Source of the DNA: an uncultured Lachnospiraceae bacterium
GTDB taxonomy: Bacteria > Bacillota > Clostridia > Lachnospirales > Lachnospiraceae
Direction of reading: 5' to 3'
Assembly: GCA_910585555.1 (NCBI GenBank)
Contig: CAJUFU010000001.1
Location: 13,172 to 77,171, forward strand
DNA length: 64,000 bases
Position numbers and translations under genes: made by a program. Below, piece after piece: positions 27,897-37,584 of the stretch. Numbering within the stretch: position 1 is the first letter of the stretch; each line of letters starts with the position of its first letter. The notes under the pieces were generated by a model. That model had not been told where the DNA came from. It made no database searches and saw nothing but the letters and a program-made list of their open reading frames with translations.

Positions 27897-29077
27897 ATGT
27901 CTCCTTCATGATATCTTGCCACACAGGCTTGAATACGTTCCACAGGATTTAAAAGGTCACTGATGGAAGTGTCATGGTTTAAGGTGTCAATGATGTAAGC
28001 GATGTATTTACTCATATCACAGTCAATATACCATTCGCGGTTTAAAAGTTCTGGCGTCTGATAAATCAAATTGGTGGTCAAAACCCTGTGAATAATGCCC
28101 TCATTATAGGCTTTGTCAAATCCTGCAAGGCCCGCGGTAAACAGACCGAAAGTGGAGAAGACAAAGATACGATTGGCTTTCCGCTCTTTGAGTGCGGCAG
28201 CGACTTCCAATACACTCTCGCCGGAGGAAATCATATCGTCTATGATGATAACGTCTTTTCCCTCCACACTGCTTCCCAAAAATTCATGGGCAATAATGGG
28301 ATTTCTGCCGTTTACGATTCTGGTGTAGTCTCTTCTCTTATAAAACATACCCATATCAAGTCCCAGCACATTGGCAATATAGATGGCTCTGCTCATGCCG
28401 CCTTCATCAGGACTGATGACCATCATATAATCGGCATCAATTTTTAAATTTCGTACATGCGCCAATAATCCTTTAATGAACTGATAGGCAGGCTGGACCG
28501 TCTCAAAGCCATGGAGTGGGATCGCGTTCTGGACACGGGGGTCATGGGCGTCAAAAGTAATGATATTATCCACTCCCATATTTACCATTTCCTGCAGCGC
28601 CAGCGCGCAGTCCAAAGACTCTCTGGCTGTTCTTTTATGCTGTCTGCTTTCATAGAGATAAGGCATGATAACGGTAATCCGTCTTGCCTTACCGCCAACG
28701 GCAGCGATAATCCGTTTTAAATCCTGATAGTGATCATCAGGGGACATATGGTTTTCATGTCCGCAGAGGGAGTAGGTGAGGCTGTAATTGGCCACATCAA
28801 CTAGAAGATAAAGATCTGTACCGCGGACAGATTCTTTGATTACGCCTTTGGCTTCACCGGAACCGAAACGGGGTACTTTGGCATCCAGAATGTAGGTGCT
28901 TCGCTGGTAGCCGGAGAAAGCCAGGGAATCTTTGTGCTCGCTTTCCCGTTCCGTGCGCCATTTTACAAGATAGTAATCGACCTTTTTACCAAGATTGATA
29001 CAGCCCTCTAGCGGAATCATCCCAAGGGAGCCGACAGGTATGGTTTCCAGATTTCTTTTTTCTTCACGTCTGGTCAT
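27884..29077 (-). CDS. prs: Ribose-phosphate pyrophosphokinase (long form)
   Basis: A 397-residue protein. The PRPP-binding loop is DVIIIDDMISSGES, the catalytic flap region has PYLYESRQHKRTARES, and ITFDAHDPRVQNA fits the ATP/phosphate site of PRPP synthases. It makes PRPP for nucleotide, histidine and tryptophan synthesis. Ordinary bacterial Prs has about 315 residues. This one has an N-terminal extension of about 80 residues, including extra charged segments, which affects possible oligomer and allosteric contacts. ATG 29077 has GAGG 6 bases upstream; a GTG at 29089 overlapping the previous stop is the alternative. Confidence 0.9.
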   Translation of the reverse strand: MTRREEKRNLETIPVGSLGMIPLEGCINLGKKVDYYLVKWRTERESEHKDSLAFSGYQRSTYILDAKVPRFGSGEAKGVIKESVRGTDLYLLVDVANYSLTYSLCGHENHMSPDDHYQDLKRIIAAVGGKARRITVIMPYLYESRQHKRTARESLDCALALQEMVNMGVDNIITFDAHDPRVQNAIPLHGFETVQPAYQFIKGLLAHVRNLKIDADYMMVISPDEGGMSRAIYIANVLGLDMGMFYKRRDYTRIVNGRNPIIAHEFLGSSVEGKDVIIIDDMISSGESVLEVAAALKERKANRIFVFSTFGLFTAGLAGFDKAYNEGIIHRVLTTNLIYQTPELLNREWYIDCDMSKYIAYIIDTLNHDTSISDLLNPVERIQACVARYHEGDIEGI

Positions 29078-29085
29078 TAAAATCC

Positions 29086-30057
29086 TCACTTTCTGTTCAT
29101 CAGTCTCTTTTTGTACATACGAATGTCTTGGCCTGACAGTTTACAGACTTCATAGTTGCTTGTGATGCGGGAAAAGATACGATCGGAGTATCGGTTCCGC
29201 AATTCTTCCAAAGACAGATTGGTGGAGATAATGGTAGCTTTCTTACCCATGTGGCGTTCATTTAACAGTGCGAAGAGCTGAGAGGTGATAAACTGATTTG
29301 TTAGTTCGGTTCCCAGGTCATCAACAATGAGCAGGTCGCATTGGTAGAGGTCTGCGTAGGCACTGCGCAGTTCTTCCCTGTTTTTATAATCAAAGGAATT
29401 TTTTGAAAGCAAATCAAACAGACCTGTAGCGCCGAAGTAGATAACGGAGTGGCCCCGCTCGATCAATTCCTTTGCCACACAGCCGGAAAGAAAAGATTTT
29501 CCCGTACCCACTGTACCATAAAAAAAGAGATTATGGTAGTCGGAATTGAAATTTTTGATAAAATTCTGGCAGGTTCTGACTGCATTTCGAAAACGAGTCA
29601 GATCATCTCCTGTGTAATATTCGTAGGATAAAGCGTTAAAATTTTCGGTGCGCAACATTTCCTGAATATTGGACTGCTCATAGAGGAGGGTGATCATGGA
29701 CTGGCGAAAGCAGTGGCATTTGCCGCCGTCCACATAACCAGTATCCTTACAGTCCGGGCACTCATAGACGGGCTCCAAATAGTCCTCAGGGAGACCATAA
29801 TCCTTTAAGAGCTTCGCCTTACATCCGGAAAGTTCGGCAAGGGAGTCCTTAAGGTCTTCTAAGGCATCCTCGTCCCCGGCAAGCAGCTTCTTACCCTGTG
29901 CGACGGACACAGATGCCACAGAATCTGCAAGCTCTCTATAACCCGGTATATGTGCATATACGTAGGCAAGCTTTTGTTCCGCCTCATGACGGCTTTTTGC
30001 CTGCTTTACTTCATATTGATGAAGAATCTGATCATATTGTGTGTTAGTCAGTGACAC
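29086..30057 (-). CDS. DnaC/DnaI-like helicase loader ATPase
   Basis: A 323-residue AAA+ protein. A zinc-binding segment CPDCKDTGYVDGGKCHC (residues about 110-127) precedes the ATPase domain with Walker A GTVGTGKS, Walker B LLIVDDLG and a sensor/Arg-finger region NRYSDRIFSRI. The layout matches DnaI, which loads the replicative helicase. Its neighbour upstream is a DnaD-domain protein, as in other Firmicutes. Cotranscribed with prs (overlap or 8 bases) and with the DnaD gene (17 bases). Confidence 0.88.
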   Translation of the reverse strand: MSLTNTQYDQILHQYEVKQAKSRHEAEQKLAYVYAHIPGYRELADSVASVSVAQGKKLLAGDEDALEDLKDSLAELSGCKAKLLKDYGLPEDYLEPVYECPDCKDTGYVDGGKCHCFRQSMITLLYEQSNIQEMLRTENFNALSYEYYTGDDLTRFRNAVRTCQNFIKNFNSDYHNLFFYGTVGTGKSFLSGCVAKELIERGHSVIYFGATGLFDLLSKNSFDYKNREELRSAYADLYQCDLLIVDDLGTELTNQFITSQLFALLNERHMGKKATIISTNLSLEELRNRYSDRIFSRITSNYEVCKLSGQDIRMYKKRLMNRK

Positions 30058-30074
30058 GGTAGGGCTCCTTGTAA

Positions 30075-31115
30075 CTAATTGCTTAAGATTTCCTGCTCAA
30101 GCGCATCAAAATCATAATCGTTTTGTTTGAATTGGTTAAATTTGTTTTCTGAGACGGTGCGCGACGTTTTTCTCTTACGGTAGTCATCATCCAACGGCTG
30201 TATATCGCTTTTGTGATGTACCCCGGCCTTATACCAGCTGCTTAAGATACTGTCCGCATATTCAAAGCGGTGGTTGTCCGTGGCAAGAACGGTACGTTCA
30301 CAGGCTGTGAGGATAACGTCTGTACCAAATCCATATTCCTTTTTCCAGCGGTTAATATAGGATACTTCCGTCTCGGTAGGGCTCCCTTGTCTTCCCAGAG
30401 CTTTCAGGACGTCATAGACGGATTTGTCATATTTCCCGGCAAGCTTTGCGGCCTGCTTGGGTGTTGTAATTCCCTGGTCCGCCCAGCTTAAAGCGACTTT
30501 CTCTATGTAGCGCATGTCTTTCTTGCCGCGGTCTACGCAGTATTGAATCAGGTAATCGATCAAATCTTCTGAGAACCCCAGCTTGTCCGAGATAAAAAGA
30601 ATGGTGCGCACATCGTTGACGCTCAATGTCTTTTTTAAATACTGTTCCGCCACAAAAAGAAGCCTTGCGGAGGCTTCGTCGGATTTGAAAGCTTTCAGCT
30701 CATCCAGCGTATAGTTTGGTTTGGAGGCGATTGGCACCACGGAGGCCAAAGGCGTCACGGTGGAAACAGATACAGTGGGAACCGGAGCAATCTGAGGCGT
30801 CACAGGAGCTGGAGCAGGCGTACTGAAATTCAGCAGATGGATGCCAATGACGTTTTTATTCTCGTCATAATCCAGAGAGAGGAGGCGGTTCTTTTCCCAG
30901 TATTTCAGGGCGCGCATGACGTCCTTTTCGGTATAATTGAAAGTATCTGCAATGTCACAGATACTGGTATTGAGCCGCGCGCTCATCATACGGATTAGAT
31001 ACAGATAGATCTTGAGCTGCGCATCATTGGCTGCCTGCATATACTCATCTATGAAACGGTTGGAAATCACCGTCGAATCCGCATAGTTATCCTGATAAAT
31101 TGTTAAAAGACCCAT
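30075..31115 (-). CDS. DnaD-domain replication initiation protein
   Basis: A 346-residue protein. N-terminal winged-helix-like domain (residues about 25-95, ISNRFIDEYMQAANDAQLKI in part), a Pro/Val/Thr-rich linker (about 100-140), then two DnaB/DnaD helical domains with the YxxIxxxxxxW type motif (YIEKVALSWADQGITT and YINRWKKEYGFG). It should act with DnaA and the loader encoded next to it. ATG 31115 was chosen because GGGGTGG stands about 9 bases upstream; a longer frame to 31361 contains no domain and no site. Confidence 0.85.
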   Translation of the reverse strand: MGLLTIYQDNYADSTVISNRFIDEYMQAANDAQLKIYLYLIRMMSARLNTSICDIADTFNYTEKDVMRALKYWEKNRLLSLDYDENKNVIGIHLLNFSTPAPAPVTPQIAPVPTVSVSTVTPLASVVPIASKPNYTLDELKAFKSDEASARLLFVAEQYLKKTLSVNDVRTILFISDKLGFSEDLIDYLIQYCVDRGKKDMRYIEKVALSWADQGITTPKQAAKLAGKYDKSVYDVLKALGRQGSPTETEVSYINRWKKEYGFGTDVILTACERTVLATDNHRFEYADSILSSWYKAGVHHKSDIQPLDDDYRKRKTSRTVSENKFNQFKQNDYDFDALEQEILSN

Positions 31116-31312
31116 TATATTATCCACCCCTGAATATATACAAAACAATAAAGTTACTATACAAAATAATGTTTTTGTCGTCCTGATACTGGCAGATTCC
31201 CATAAGAGAACAAAGTGAATTATAGCATAGCGTTTTGTAAAAAGATATAGGAAAACTGTCACAAAGTGTGAGCAAAACACTTGTTTGGCAAAATACAGTA
31301 AAATGTGGACAT

Positions 31313-31321
31313 TGTGGATAG
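31313..31321. promoter_or_regulatory. DnaA-box-like site upstream of the dnaD-domain gene
   Basis: TGTGGATAG is the reverse complement of CTATCCACA, 8 of 9 matches to TTATCCACA. Two further 8-of-9 matches (ATATCCACA) lie in the arms of the hairpin at 31363-31411. All sit in the 300-base gap between dnaD-domain gene and murC. Confidence 0.4.
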
Positions 31322-31362
31322 TATTGATAAATGCCGAAAAGACGGGGAATCTCTTCCACAAA

Positions 31363-31411
31363 AATATCCACAGAAGAATTTCCGAATCTTCGGTTCTTTT
31401 CTGTGGATATT
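31363..31411 (-). terminator. Terminator of murC
   Basis: AATATCCACAGAA and TTCTGTGGATATT form a 13-bp stem with an inner CCGAA/TTCGG stem. On the minus strand a T run follows (ATATTTTTG). It starts 8 bases after the murC stop. Confidence 0.7.
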
Positions 31412-31419
31412 GTGAACAA

Positions 31420-32799
31420 TTATCTTTGCAGCAGATTTTCTGCGATATTTACAACATTACCGGCCCCCATAGTTATCAACAGATCATCCTTTGTGCAATT
31501 TTTTAGAAGGAAATCTTCAATTGCTTCAAAGGATGGGAAGTAATAACAGGAATGGCCCAGCTCTTCAATCTTGTGCTGCAGAGTCTGAGAGCTGATGCCA
31601 AGACTGTCTTTTTCCCGGGCGGCGTAAATATCTGCCAGAATGATTTCATCGGCAAGACTCAGCGCCTTTGCGAATTCATCCAGAAATGCTTTGGTGCGCG
31701 TGTAGGTATGAGGCTGGAAGACGCACCAGAGTTTTTTGTGGGGATAGTCTTTGGCGGCGTTTAGAGTGGCCCGAATCTCTGTGGGGTGGTGCGCGTAATC
31801 ATCAATAATATTTATACCATGCAACTGTCCTTTATACTCAAAACGGCGGTCCGTTCCGCCAAAAGAAAGCAAGCCCTTTGCCACGATATCGCCAGGGATA
31901 TCCAGCACATCTGCCAAAGCAATGGACGCCAGGGCATTGGTGACATTGTGTTTTCCATGAACTTTTAAAGAGAACACTTCTTCTTTGCCATCCTTATGCA
32001 TAAGATGAAAAGAGGGAAAGCCAAAGGCATCATAAGTAATCTGTGACGCGCTGTAGTCAGAGGAAGGGGAAGAACCGTAGGTGATGACCCGGCAGGAAAG
32101 CCCTGCGGTAATCTCCTCCACTTGGTTGATATCGCTGTTGATGATCAGGGTGCCGTCCTCAGGAAGCAGAAGCGCGAAGCGATGAAAAGAGTCGCGGATA
32201 TCCTGAATATCTTTGAAGAAATCCAAGTGGTCTTCTTCTATATTAAGAATAATGCCGATTTTGGGCAGGAAACTCAAAAAACTGTTGGTGTACTCGCAGG
32301 CTTCCGTAACAAAATATTCTGAGGAGCCTACCCGGATGTTGCCGCCAATGGGTTTATAGACTCCGCCGATGGACAAGGTGGGGTCAACGCCGGCTTCCAA
32401 AAGAATTTGTGAAATCATGGAAGTGGTAGTGGTCTTGCCATGGGTGCCGCTTATGGCCACAGGCGTCTTATAGTTCTTCATCATCTGGCCAAGAAGCTGC
32501 GCCCTGGTCAGTGTAGGAATTTGCATCTTTTTTGCGGCAATCAGCTCCGGATTGTCTGGTTTGATGGCCGCTGTGTAGACAATCAGGTCAATGTCCTTTG
32601 TAAGGTTTTCTTCCCGCTGTCCGTAGTAGACACAAGCGCCGCGCTGGGTGAGAATACGGGTCAGATCAGAGGGTGCTCTGTCGGAACCGGAGATTTGAAA
32701 ACCTTCTGTCAGGAGGATTTCCGCAAGCCCGCTCATGCTGATGCCGCCGATTCCGATAAAATATATATGGATTGGATTTTGAAAATTAATTTGATACAT
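31420..32799 (-). CDS. murC: UDP-N-acetylmuramate--L-alanine ligase
   Basis: A 459-residue Mur ligase: N-terminal Rossmann GIGGISMSGLAEILL, ATP loop SGTHGKTTTTSMI, central TEACEYTNSFL, and C-terminal DDYAHHPTEI motif of MurC. It adds L-Ala to UDP-MurNAc, the first step of the stem peptide. The length is typical. It stands alone, with a terminator of its own, and diverges from glgC. Confidence 0.96.
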   Translation of the reverse strand: MYQINFQNPIHIYFIGIGGISMSGLAEILLTEGFQISGSDRAPSDLTRILTQRGACVYYGQREENLTKDIDLIVYTAAIKPDNPELIAAKKMQIPTLTRAQLLGQMMKNYKTPVAISGTHGKTTTTSMISQILLEAGVDPTLSIGGVYKPIGGNIRVGSSEYFVTEACEYTNSFLSFLPKIGIILNIEEDHLDFFKDIQDIRDSFHRFALLLPEDGTLIINSDINQVEEITAGLSCRVITYGSSPSSDYSASQITYDAFGFPSFHLMHKDGKEEVFSLKVHGKHNVTNALASIALADVLDIPGDIVAKGLLSFGGTDRRFEYKGQLHGINIIDDYAHHPTEIRATLNAAKDYPHKKLWCVFQPHTYTRTKAFLDEFAKALSLADEIILADIYAAREKDSLGISSQTLQHKIEELGHSCYYFPSFEAIEDFLLKNCTKDDLLITMGAGNVVNIAENLLQR

Positions 32800-32958
32800 G
32801 GGGTATCTCCCTATTTACATTTTTTACTAGTATTATACTCATTTCACGGGAAAAAACCAATAAGAATTTATTTTGTACAGATTTTAGACATAATCTACAA
32901 AATGGAGATATGGGCAGAATCCTCACAAAATGGGTTATGTAAAAAGTGGACAAAGATA

Positions 32959-32987
32959 TTGAAAATGTAAATAAAATATTGTATATT
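32959..32987 (+). promoter_or_regulatory. Promoter of glgC-glgD
   Basis: TTGAAA and TATATT are 17 bases apart in an A/T-rich region about 75 bases before glgC. Confidence 0.5.
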
Positions 32988-33064
32988 ATTAATATAACAA
33001 AAGTGAAATCATATATTATTTGCTCTAAAATATATAAATATTTTAAGAAATAAGAGGTGATAAA

Positions 33065-34336
33065 ATGGTTAAGAAAGAAATGATTGCCATGCTGTTAGCG
33101 GGCGGTCAGGGAAGCAGATTGGGAGTACTTACATCAAAGGTTGCGAAGCCTGCGGTATCCTTTGGCAGTAAATACAGGATTATCGACTTTCCTTTGAGCA
33201 ACTGTATTAATTCGGGTGTTGATACGGTGGGCGTACTCACACAGTACCAGCCGCTTCGGTTAAATTCACATATCGGAATTGGCATTCCCTGGGATCTTGA
33301 CAGGAATATTGGCGGTGTCGCGGTTCTGCCTCCTTATGAAAAGAGTGCAAATAGTGAATGGTACACTGGCACGGCGAATGCGATTTATCAGAATATGGAT
33401 TACATGGAGAATTTCAATCCCGACTATGTGCTGATTCTGTCTGGCGATCATATCTATAAGATGGATTACGAGGTCATGCTTGATTTCCACAAGCAGAATG
33501 GTGCTGAGGTGACGATTGCAGTTATGCCTGTGCCTATGGAAGAAGCCAAGCGTTTTGGTATTATGATTACTGACGAGAACCGCAAGATTACCGATTTCGA
33601 AGAGAAGCCGGCGAATCCCCGCAGTAATCTTGCATCCATGGGTATCTATATCTTTAACTGGAAGACCTTAAAAGAAGCACTTCTTGCGAACTCTGAGCAG
33701 CCCGGACTGGATTTCGGAAAACATTTGATTCCGTATTGTCATAAGAAAGGCGCGCCCCTTTATGCATATGAGTTTAACGGCTACTGGAAGGATGTAGGGA
33801 CGCTCCACTCCTACTGGGAAGCGAATATGGAATTGATTGATATTGTTCCGGAGTTCAATCTTTATGAGGAGTATTGGAAAATTTATACAAAGAGTGAGAT
33901 TCTGCCGCCACAATACCTGTCTTCGGATAGTGTGGTGGAGAGGAGTATCATCGGGGAAGGATGTGAGATTCGAGGCAGGGTATACAACTCAGTAATCGGG
34001 TGCGGCGTTATCATTGGGGAAGGCACAGTGATCAAGGATTCCATCATCATGAACCAGACGCAGATTGGGGACAACTGTGAACTGTATAAGGCGATTGTCG
34101 CTGAGAATACGGTGATTGGGGATGATGTGAAACTTGGCATTGGAGAGGCAGTACCGAATGAGACAGACCCTCATATCTACGATCACGATATTGTGACTGT
34201 GGGAGAGAAGAGCGTCATTCCGAAAGGAATTACCATAGGGAAAAATTCAGTAGTCTTCGGTGTGACTACGGCTGAGGACTATGAGAACGGGAACCTCCCG
34301 AGTGGTAAAACTTTGATTAAGGCAGGTGATAAATAG
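33065..34336 (+). CDS. glgC: Glucose-1-phosphate adenylyltransferase, catalytic subunit
   Basis: A 423-residue protein with nucleotidyltransferase signature [30 protein letters not shown], catalytic [11 protein letters not shown] and a C-terminal left-handed beta-helix (hexapeptide repeats, e.g. [17 protein letters not shown]). It makes ADP-glucose for glycogen. The pair glgC-glgD is typical of Firmicutes, where GlgD modulates GlgC. The genes overlap by one base. Confidence 0.96.
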   Translation: MVKKEMIAMLLAGGQGSRLGVLTSKVAKPAVSFGSKYRIIDFPLSNCINSGVDTVGVLTQYQPLRLNSHIGIGIPWDLDRNIGGVAVLPPYEKSANSEWYTGTANAIYQNMDYMENFNPDYVLILSGDHIYKMDYEVMLDFHKQNGAEVTIAVMPVPMEEAKRFGIMITDENRKITDFEEKPANPRSNLASMGIYIFNWKTLKEALLANSEQPGLDFGKHLIPYCHKKGAPLYAYEFNGYWKDVGTLHSYWEANMELIDIVPEFNLYEEYWKIYTKSEILPPQYLSSDSVVERSIIGEGCEIRGRVYNSVIGCGVIIGEGTVIKDSIIMNQTQIGDNCELYKAIVAENTVIGDDVKLGIGEAVPNETDPHIYDHDIVTVGEKSVIPKGITIGKNSVVFGVTTAEDYENGNLPSGKTLIKAGDK

Positions 34337-35454
34337 TGAGAGCAATTGGAATTATCTTAGCTGGCGGCAACAATCACAGGATTAAGAAGTTAACGCAGAA
34401 GCGTGCAGTCTGTGCAATGCCTATTGCAGGCAGCTACCGGGGCATCGATTTCGCACTTAGTAATATGTCCAATTCCCATATCAATAAGGTGGCTGTGTTC
34501 ACGCAGTATAATGCGGGTAGCCTGAACGAACATTTAAGTTCTTCTAAATGGTGGGATTTTGGCCGTAAGCAGGGAGGGCTGTTTGTAGTGACACCCGCTC
34601 TGACGGCAGAGAGCAATGCATGGTATCGCGGCACGGCGGATGCGATTGCACAGAACCTGTCTTTCCTGAAAAACAGCCATGAGCCTTACGTAGTGATTGC
34701 TTCCGGCGACTGCGTCTATAAGATGGACTACAATAAAGTGTTGGAGTACCATATTGAAAAGAAAGCAGACATCACAGTGGTATGTAAGGACATGGATACG
34801 GATGTCAATGTAGAGCGTTACGGTACGCTCAAGATGAACGAGGAATGCCGCATTGAAGAGTTTGAGGAGAAGCCGGTAGTGGCAAAATCCAACACGATTT
34901 CCTGTGGTATCTACGTGGTCAGAAGACGCCAGCTGATAGAGATGATCGAGAGATGTAAAGAGGAAGACCGCTTCGATTTCGTAAAGGATATTCTGATTCG
35001 CTATAAGAACCAGAAAAGAATCTTTGGTTATAAGATTAAAGAGTACTGGAGCAATATAGCGACGGTGGAGGATTACTTTAAGACCAATATGGATTTCTTA
35101 AAGCCTGAAATCAGAGATTATTTCTTTAAGCAGTATCCGGATATATATTCCAAGGTGGATGACCTGCCGCCAGCCAAGTATAATATAGGAGCCAACATTA
35201 AGAACAGTCTGATATCCAGTGGTTGTATCGTAAACGGTACGGTGGAAGACTCCGTAATCTTTAAAGAGACATACATAGGGAATAACTGTTATATCAAGAA
35301 TTCCATTATTTTGAACGATGTCTACATTGGAGATAATACACATATCGAAAACTGTATCGTGGAGAGCAGAGGTACGATTCGTGCCAATTCTTACCACAAA
35401 GGAGAAAATGATATTGAAATTGTGGTAGAACATAATGACAGATATGTAATCTAA
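34336..35454 (+). CDS. glgD: Glucose-1-phosphate adenylyltransferase, GlgD subunit
   Basis: A 372-residue GlgC paralogue: IGIILAGGNNHRIKKLTQKR replaces the intact GlgC signature (the GGxGxRL is changed to GGNNHRI), and the following SGDCVYKMDYNKVL keeps the fold. Hexapeptide repeats end the protein. GlgD alone has weak or no activity and forms a heterotetramer with GlgC. The GTG start overlaps the glgC stop. Confidence 0.93.
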   Translation: MRAIGIILAGGNNHRIKKLTQKRAVCAMPIAGSYRGIDFALSNMSNSHINKVAVFTQYNAGSLNEHLSSSKWWDFGRKQGGLFVVTPALTAESNAWYRGTADAIAQNLSFLKNSHEPYVVIASGDCVYKMDYNKVLEYHIEKKADITVVCKDMDTDVNVERYGTLKMNEECRIEEFEEKPVVAKSNTISCGIYVVRRRQLIEMIERCKEEDRFDFVKDILIRYKNQKRIFGYKIKEYWSNIATVEDYFKTNMDFLKPEIRDYFFKQYPDIYSKVDDLPPAKYNIGANIKNSLISSGCIVNGTVEDSVIFKETYIGNNCYIKNSIILNDVYIGDNTHIENCIVESRGTIRANSYHKGENDIEIVVEHNDRYVI

Positions 35455-35517
35455 TGGTATAATGGACGGAAGTACTCTAACTTGCGTCCCAAGGTTTAAC
35501 TAATAATTTTTGGTGAC

Positions 35518-35546
35518 TTGTCTACCGTGTGAAAAATTGGTATAAT
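35518..35546 (+). promoter_or_regulatory. Promoter of spoVG
   Basis: TTGTCT and TATAAT are 17 bases apart. The leader of about 160 bases contains an ACCGG/CCGGT hairpin shortly before the gene. Known spoVG genes use sigma-H; no sigma-H match was established here. Confidence 0.6.
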
Positions 35547-35714
35547 GAAGGGGTGACTGCTAGTTGGGTTGGGCTGACTGTGTAAGGGGCATGTACATTA
35601 TTAACTAAATGTTTATTACAAGCTACGTGGCTTGATGAGTATGACTTGTGTGGAAAAGCTTGTGAAAACCGGCGCTAATTCGTCCGGTATCATATGATAA
35701 GGAGGCTGAGCTTC

Positions 35715-35987
35715 ATGAGAATTACTGATGTCCGCGTGCGTAAGATGACTCAAGACAGCAAGATGAAAGCAATCGTCTCAATTACCATTGACGATGAGTT
35801 TGTAGTTCATGACATTAAAGTAATCGAAGGCGAAAAAGGTCTTTTTATAGCCATGCCAAGTAAGAAAGCGACTGACGGCGAGTATCGTGATATTGCACAT
35901 CCGATCAATTCCGAGACTCGTGACAGAATTCAGAGAATTATCTTGGACAGCTATGAAAAAGCGCTTTTAGAACCGGGCGATGGGTAA
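35715..35987 (+). CDS. spoVG: Septation regulator SpoVG
   Basis: A 90-residue protein: [10 protein letters not shown] at the start, then [19 protein letters not shown] and the [10 protein letters not shown] motif, then [14 protein letters not shown]. This is the conserved SpoVG fold, a nucleic-acid-binding regulator in Firmicutes. The start is fixed by GGAGG 9 bases upstream; an earlier in-frame codon at 35694 is not used. Terminator follows. Confidence 0.95.
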   Translation: MRITDVRVRKMTQDSKMKAIVSITIDDEFVVHDIKVIEGEKGLFIAMPSKKATDGEYRDIAHPINSETRDRIQRIILDSYEKALLEPGDG

Positions 35988-36004
35988 AAAGCATGATGTG
36001 GAAG

Positions 36005-36031
36005 GAAAAGGACGCGAGAGCGTCTTTTTCT
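36005..36031 (+). terminator. Terminator of spoVG
   Basis: AAAAGGACGC-gaga-GCGTCTTTTT: a compact stem with an A/T-rich base and T run. Confidence 0.8.
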
Positions 36032-36108
36032 TATGGAATTTTTTATTTTTCTGTCAGAAAAATCATTCTTTCTGCGAATTATAAGTAACAGGAAAGGTGG
36101 TGGTAATT

Positions 36109-36657
36109 ATGGAGATCAATGAAAGTAATTTTGTCAAACAGTTAAAAAGAAAAAATGAACAGGCTTTGTGCTATGTAATTGATCACTATGGATGGGTTTT
36201 GAAAACCGTTGTAAAAAGGCAGATGAGGTCCCTCCCACATCTGTGGGATGACTGCATGAATGACACGCTGCTGGCCGTATGGGATAATATCGACAGCTTT
36301 GATCCGAAAAGATCAGAATTTCAGAATTGGCTGGCTGGCGTATGCCGGTTTAAGGCGTTGACTTATGTGCGAAAATATATAGAGGCATCCAGGGAAGATT
36401 TGATGGAACAGATGCCTGAGTGGGAAGATGAAACAGCGGGGCGCGAGTTTCTACGCCAGGAATATGCGGAGGAGGTCGATCGAGTCTTATCCTATTTAAA
36501 GGAGGAGGATGCCAAAATCTTTAAGTTGATTTATCTGGAAGGATTGACGATGGACGAGGTAGCAGGCCGAATGAATATGAGTAAGACCGTGCTTTACGGT
36601 CGTGTCAGCAGAGGCAGAAAGCAGCTGCGGAGAATCTTTCAGGAAAGCGAGGTGTAG
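36109..36657 (+). CDS. ECF-type sigma factor
   Basis: A 182-residue sigma-70 family protein. Region 2 is AVWDNIDSFDPKRSEFQNWLAGVCRFKALTYVRK (key part FQNWLAGVCRFKALTYVRK), region 4 is the helix-turn-helix IFKLIYLEGLTMDEVAGRMN followed by GRVSRGRKQLR. No region 1.1 or 3, as in ECF factors. It ends 3 bases before its probable anti-sigma gene. The downstream gene is RsiV-like, so this sigma may be a SigV-type (lysozyme-responsive) factor. ATG 36109 is preferred for GGTGGT upstream; GTG 36097 is possible. Confidence 0.88.
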   Translation: MEINESNFVKQLKRKNEQALCYVIDHYGWVLKTVVKRQMRSLPHLWDDCMNDTLLAVWDNIDSFDPKRSEFQNWLAGVCRFKALTYVRKYIEASREDLMEQMPEWEDETAGREFLRQEYAEEVDRVLSYLKEEDAKIFKLIYLEGLTMDEVAGRMNMSKTVLYGRVSRGRKQLRRIFQESEV

Positions 36658-36660
36658 AAA

Positions 36661-37569
36661 ATGTCCAAAGTATATGAAATGTGCAATGATGTGGATTCCA
36701 AAGAGATTTTAGCCAAAAAGGAGCAGATGACTTTAGAAGAAAGGAAACGGTTGTTAGAAAGCATGAAAAGAGAAGGCGTTATTTCGGAAAAGGGAAAGAG
36801 AAATCACAGAGGAAAGATCGGGAAAACAGTAGGATGGGCGGCAGCGGCGGCAGTGCTTCTGGTGGTAATCATACCGAATGTATCCGCTGAGGCGGCGTAT
36901 GCAATGGAACAGATTCCCATTCTGGGCAGTGTGATCAAAGCGGTAACAATCCGGGAATATCAGTATGAGAGTGAAAATCTTTCGGCCGATATACAAAAGG
37001 TGCAGTTGGAACAGAGCGGCGGCACAGAAAATCTTAAAACCCAAGAGTCTATCACGACTATTAATGAGACGATTGAAGAGATGACGAACCGGTTGATTGA
37101 AAGATTTGAGGAGCAGGTGGAAGCGGGCGAAGACCATAGAGGAATCTATGTAGATCATGAGGTGGTGACAGATACGGATACATGGTTTACCCTTAGGATG
37201 AATGTGACGGAAGTTGCAGGAAGTGGTGCGCAGTATCAGTATTATTATCATATTGATAAGACAACGGGTGAAATAGCTTCCCTAAAGAATCTCTTTCAAG
37301 AGGGAGCAGATTTTGTCACGCCAATCAGCGAGAATATTAAAGAACAGATGCGGGAGGCGATGGCAGAAGACGAAATGAAGATATATTGGATTGACTCTGA
37401 GGAAGATATGGGATTCCAGTTTGAGGCAATTAAGGAGGAGCAGAATTTCTATTTGAATGATAAGGGACAGATTGTAATCTGTTTTGATGAGTATGAGGTT
37501 GCACCTGGTTATATGGGGCTGGTGGAGTTTACGGTGGATGAGGAAGCGGTAGCCGGAATCCTAAAATAA
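36661..37569 (+). CDS. Anti-sigma factor, RsiV-like (DUF3298 domain)
   Basis: A 302-residue protein. Cytosolic N-terminus (about 60 residues, charged), one membrane helix (VGWAAAAAVLLVVIIPNVSA), then an extracytoplasmic part. The C-terminal third resembles DUF3298: YYHIDKTTGEIASLKNLF and a closing ICFDEYEVAPGYMGLVEF. In B. subtilis RsiV this domain binds lysozyme and triggers cleavage that frees SigV. Similar sensing is inferred here, not shown. Adjacent and coupled to the sigma gene. Confidence 0.8.
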   Translation: MSKVYEMCNDVDSKEILAKKEQMTLEERKRLLESMKREGVISEKGKRNHRGKIGKTVGWAAAAAVLLVVIIPNVSAEAAYAMEQIPILGSVIKAVTIREYQYESENLSADIQKVQLEQSGGTENLKTQESITTINETIEEMTNRLIERFEEQVEAGEDHRGIYVDHEVVTDTDTWFTLRMNVTEVAGSGAQYQYYYHIDKTTGEIASLKNLFQEGADFVTPISENIKEQMREAMAEDEMKIYWIDSEEDMGFQFEAIKEEQNFYLNDKGQIVICFDEYEVAPGYMGLVEFTVDEEAVAGILK

Positions 37570-37584
37570 TACCACAGGTGGGCT

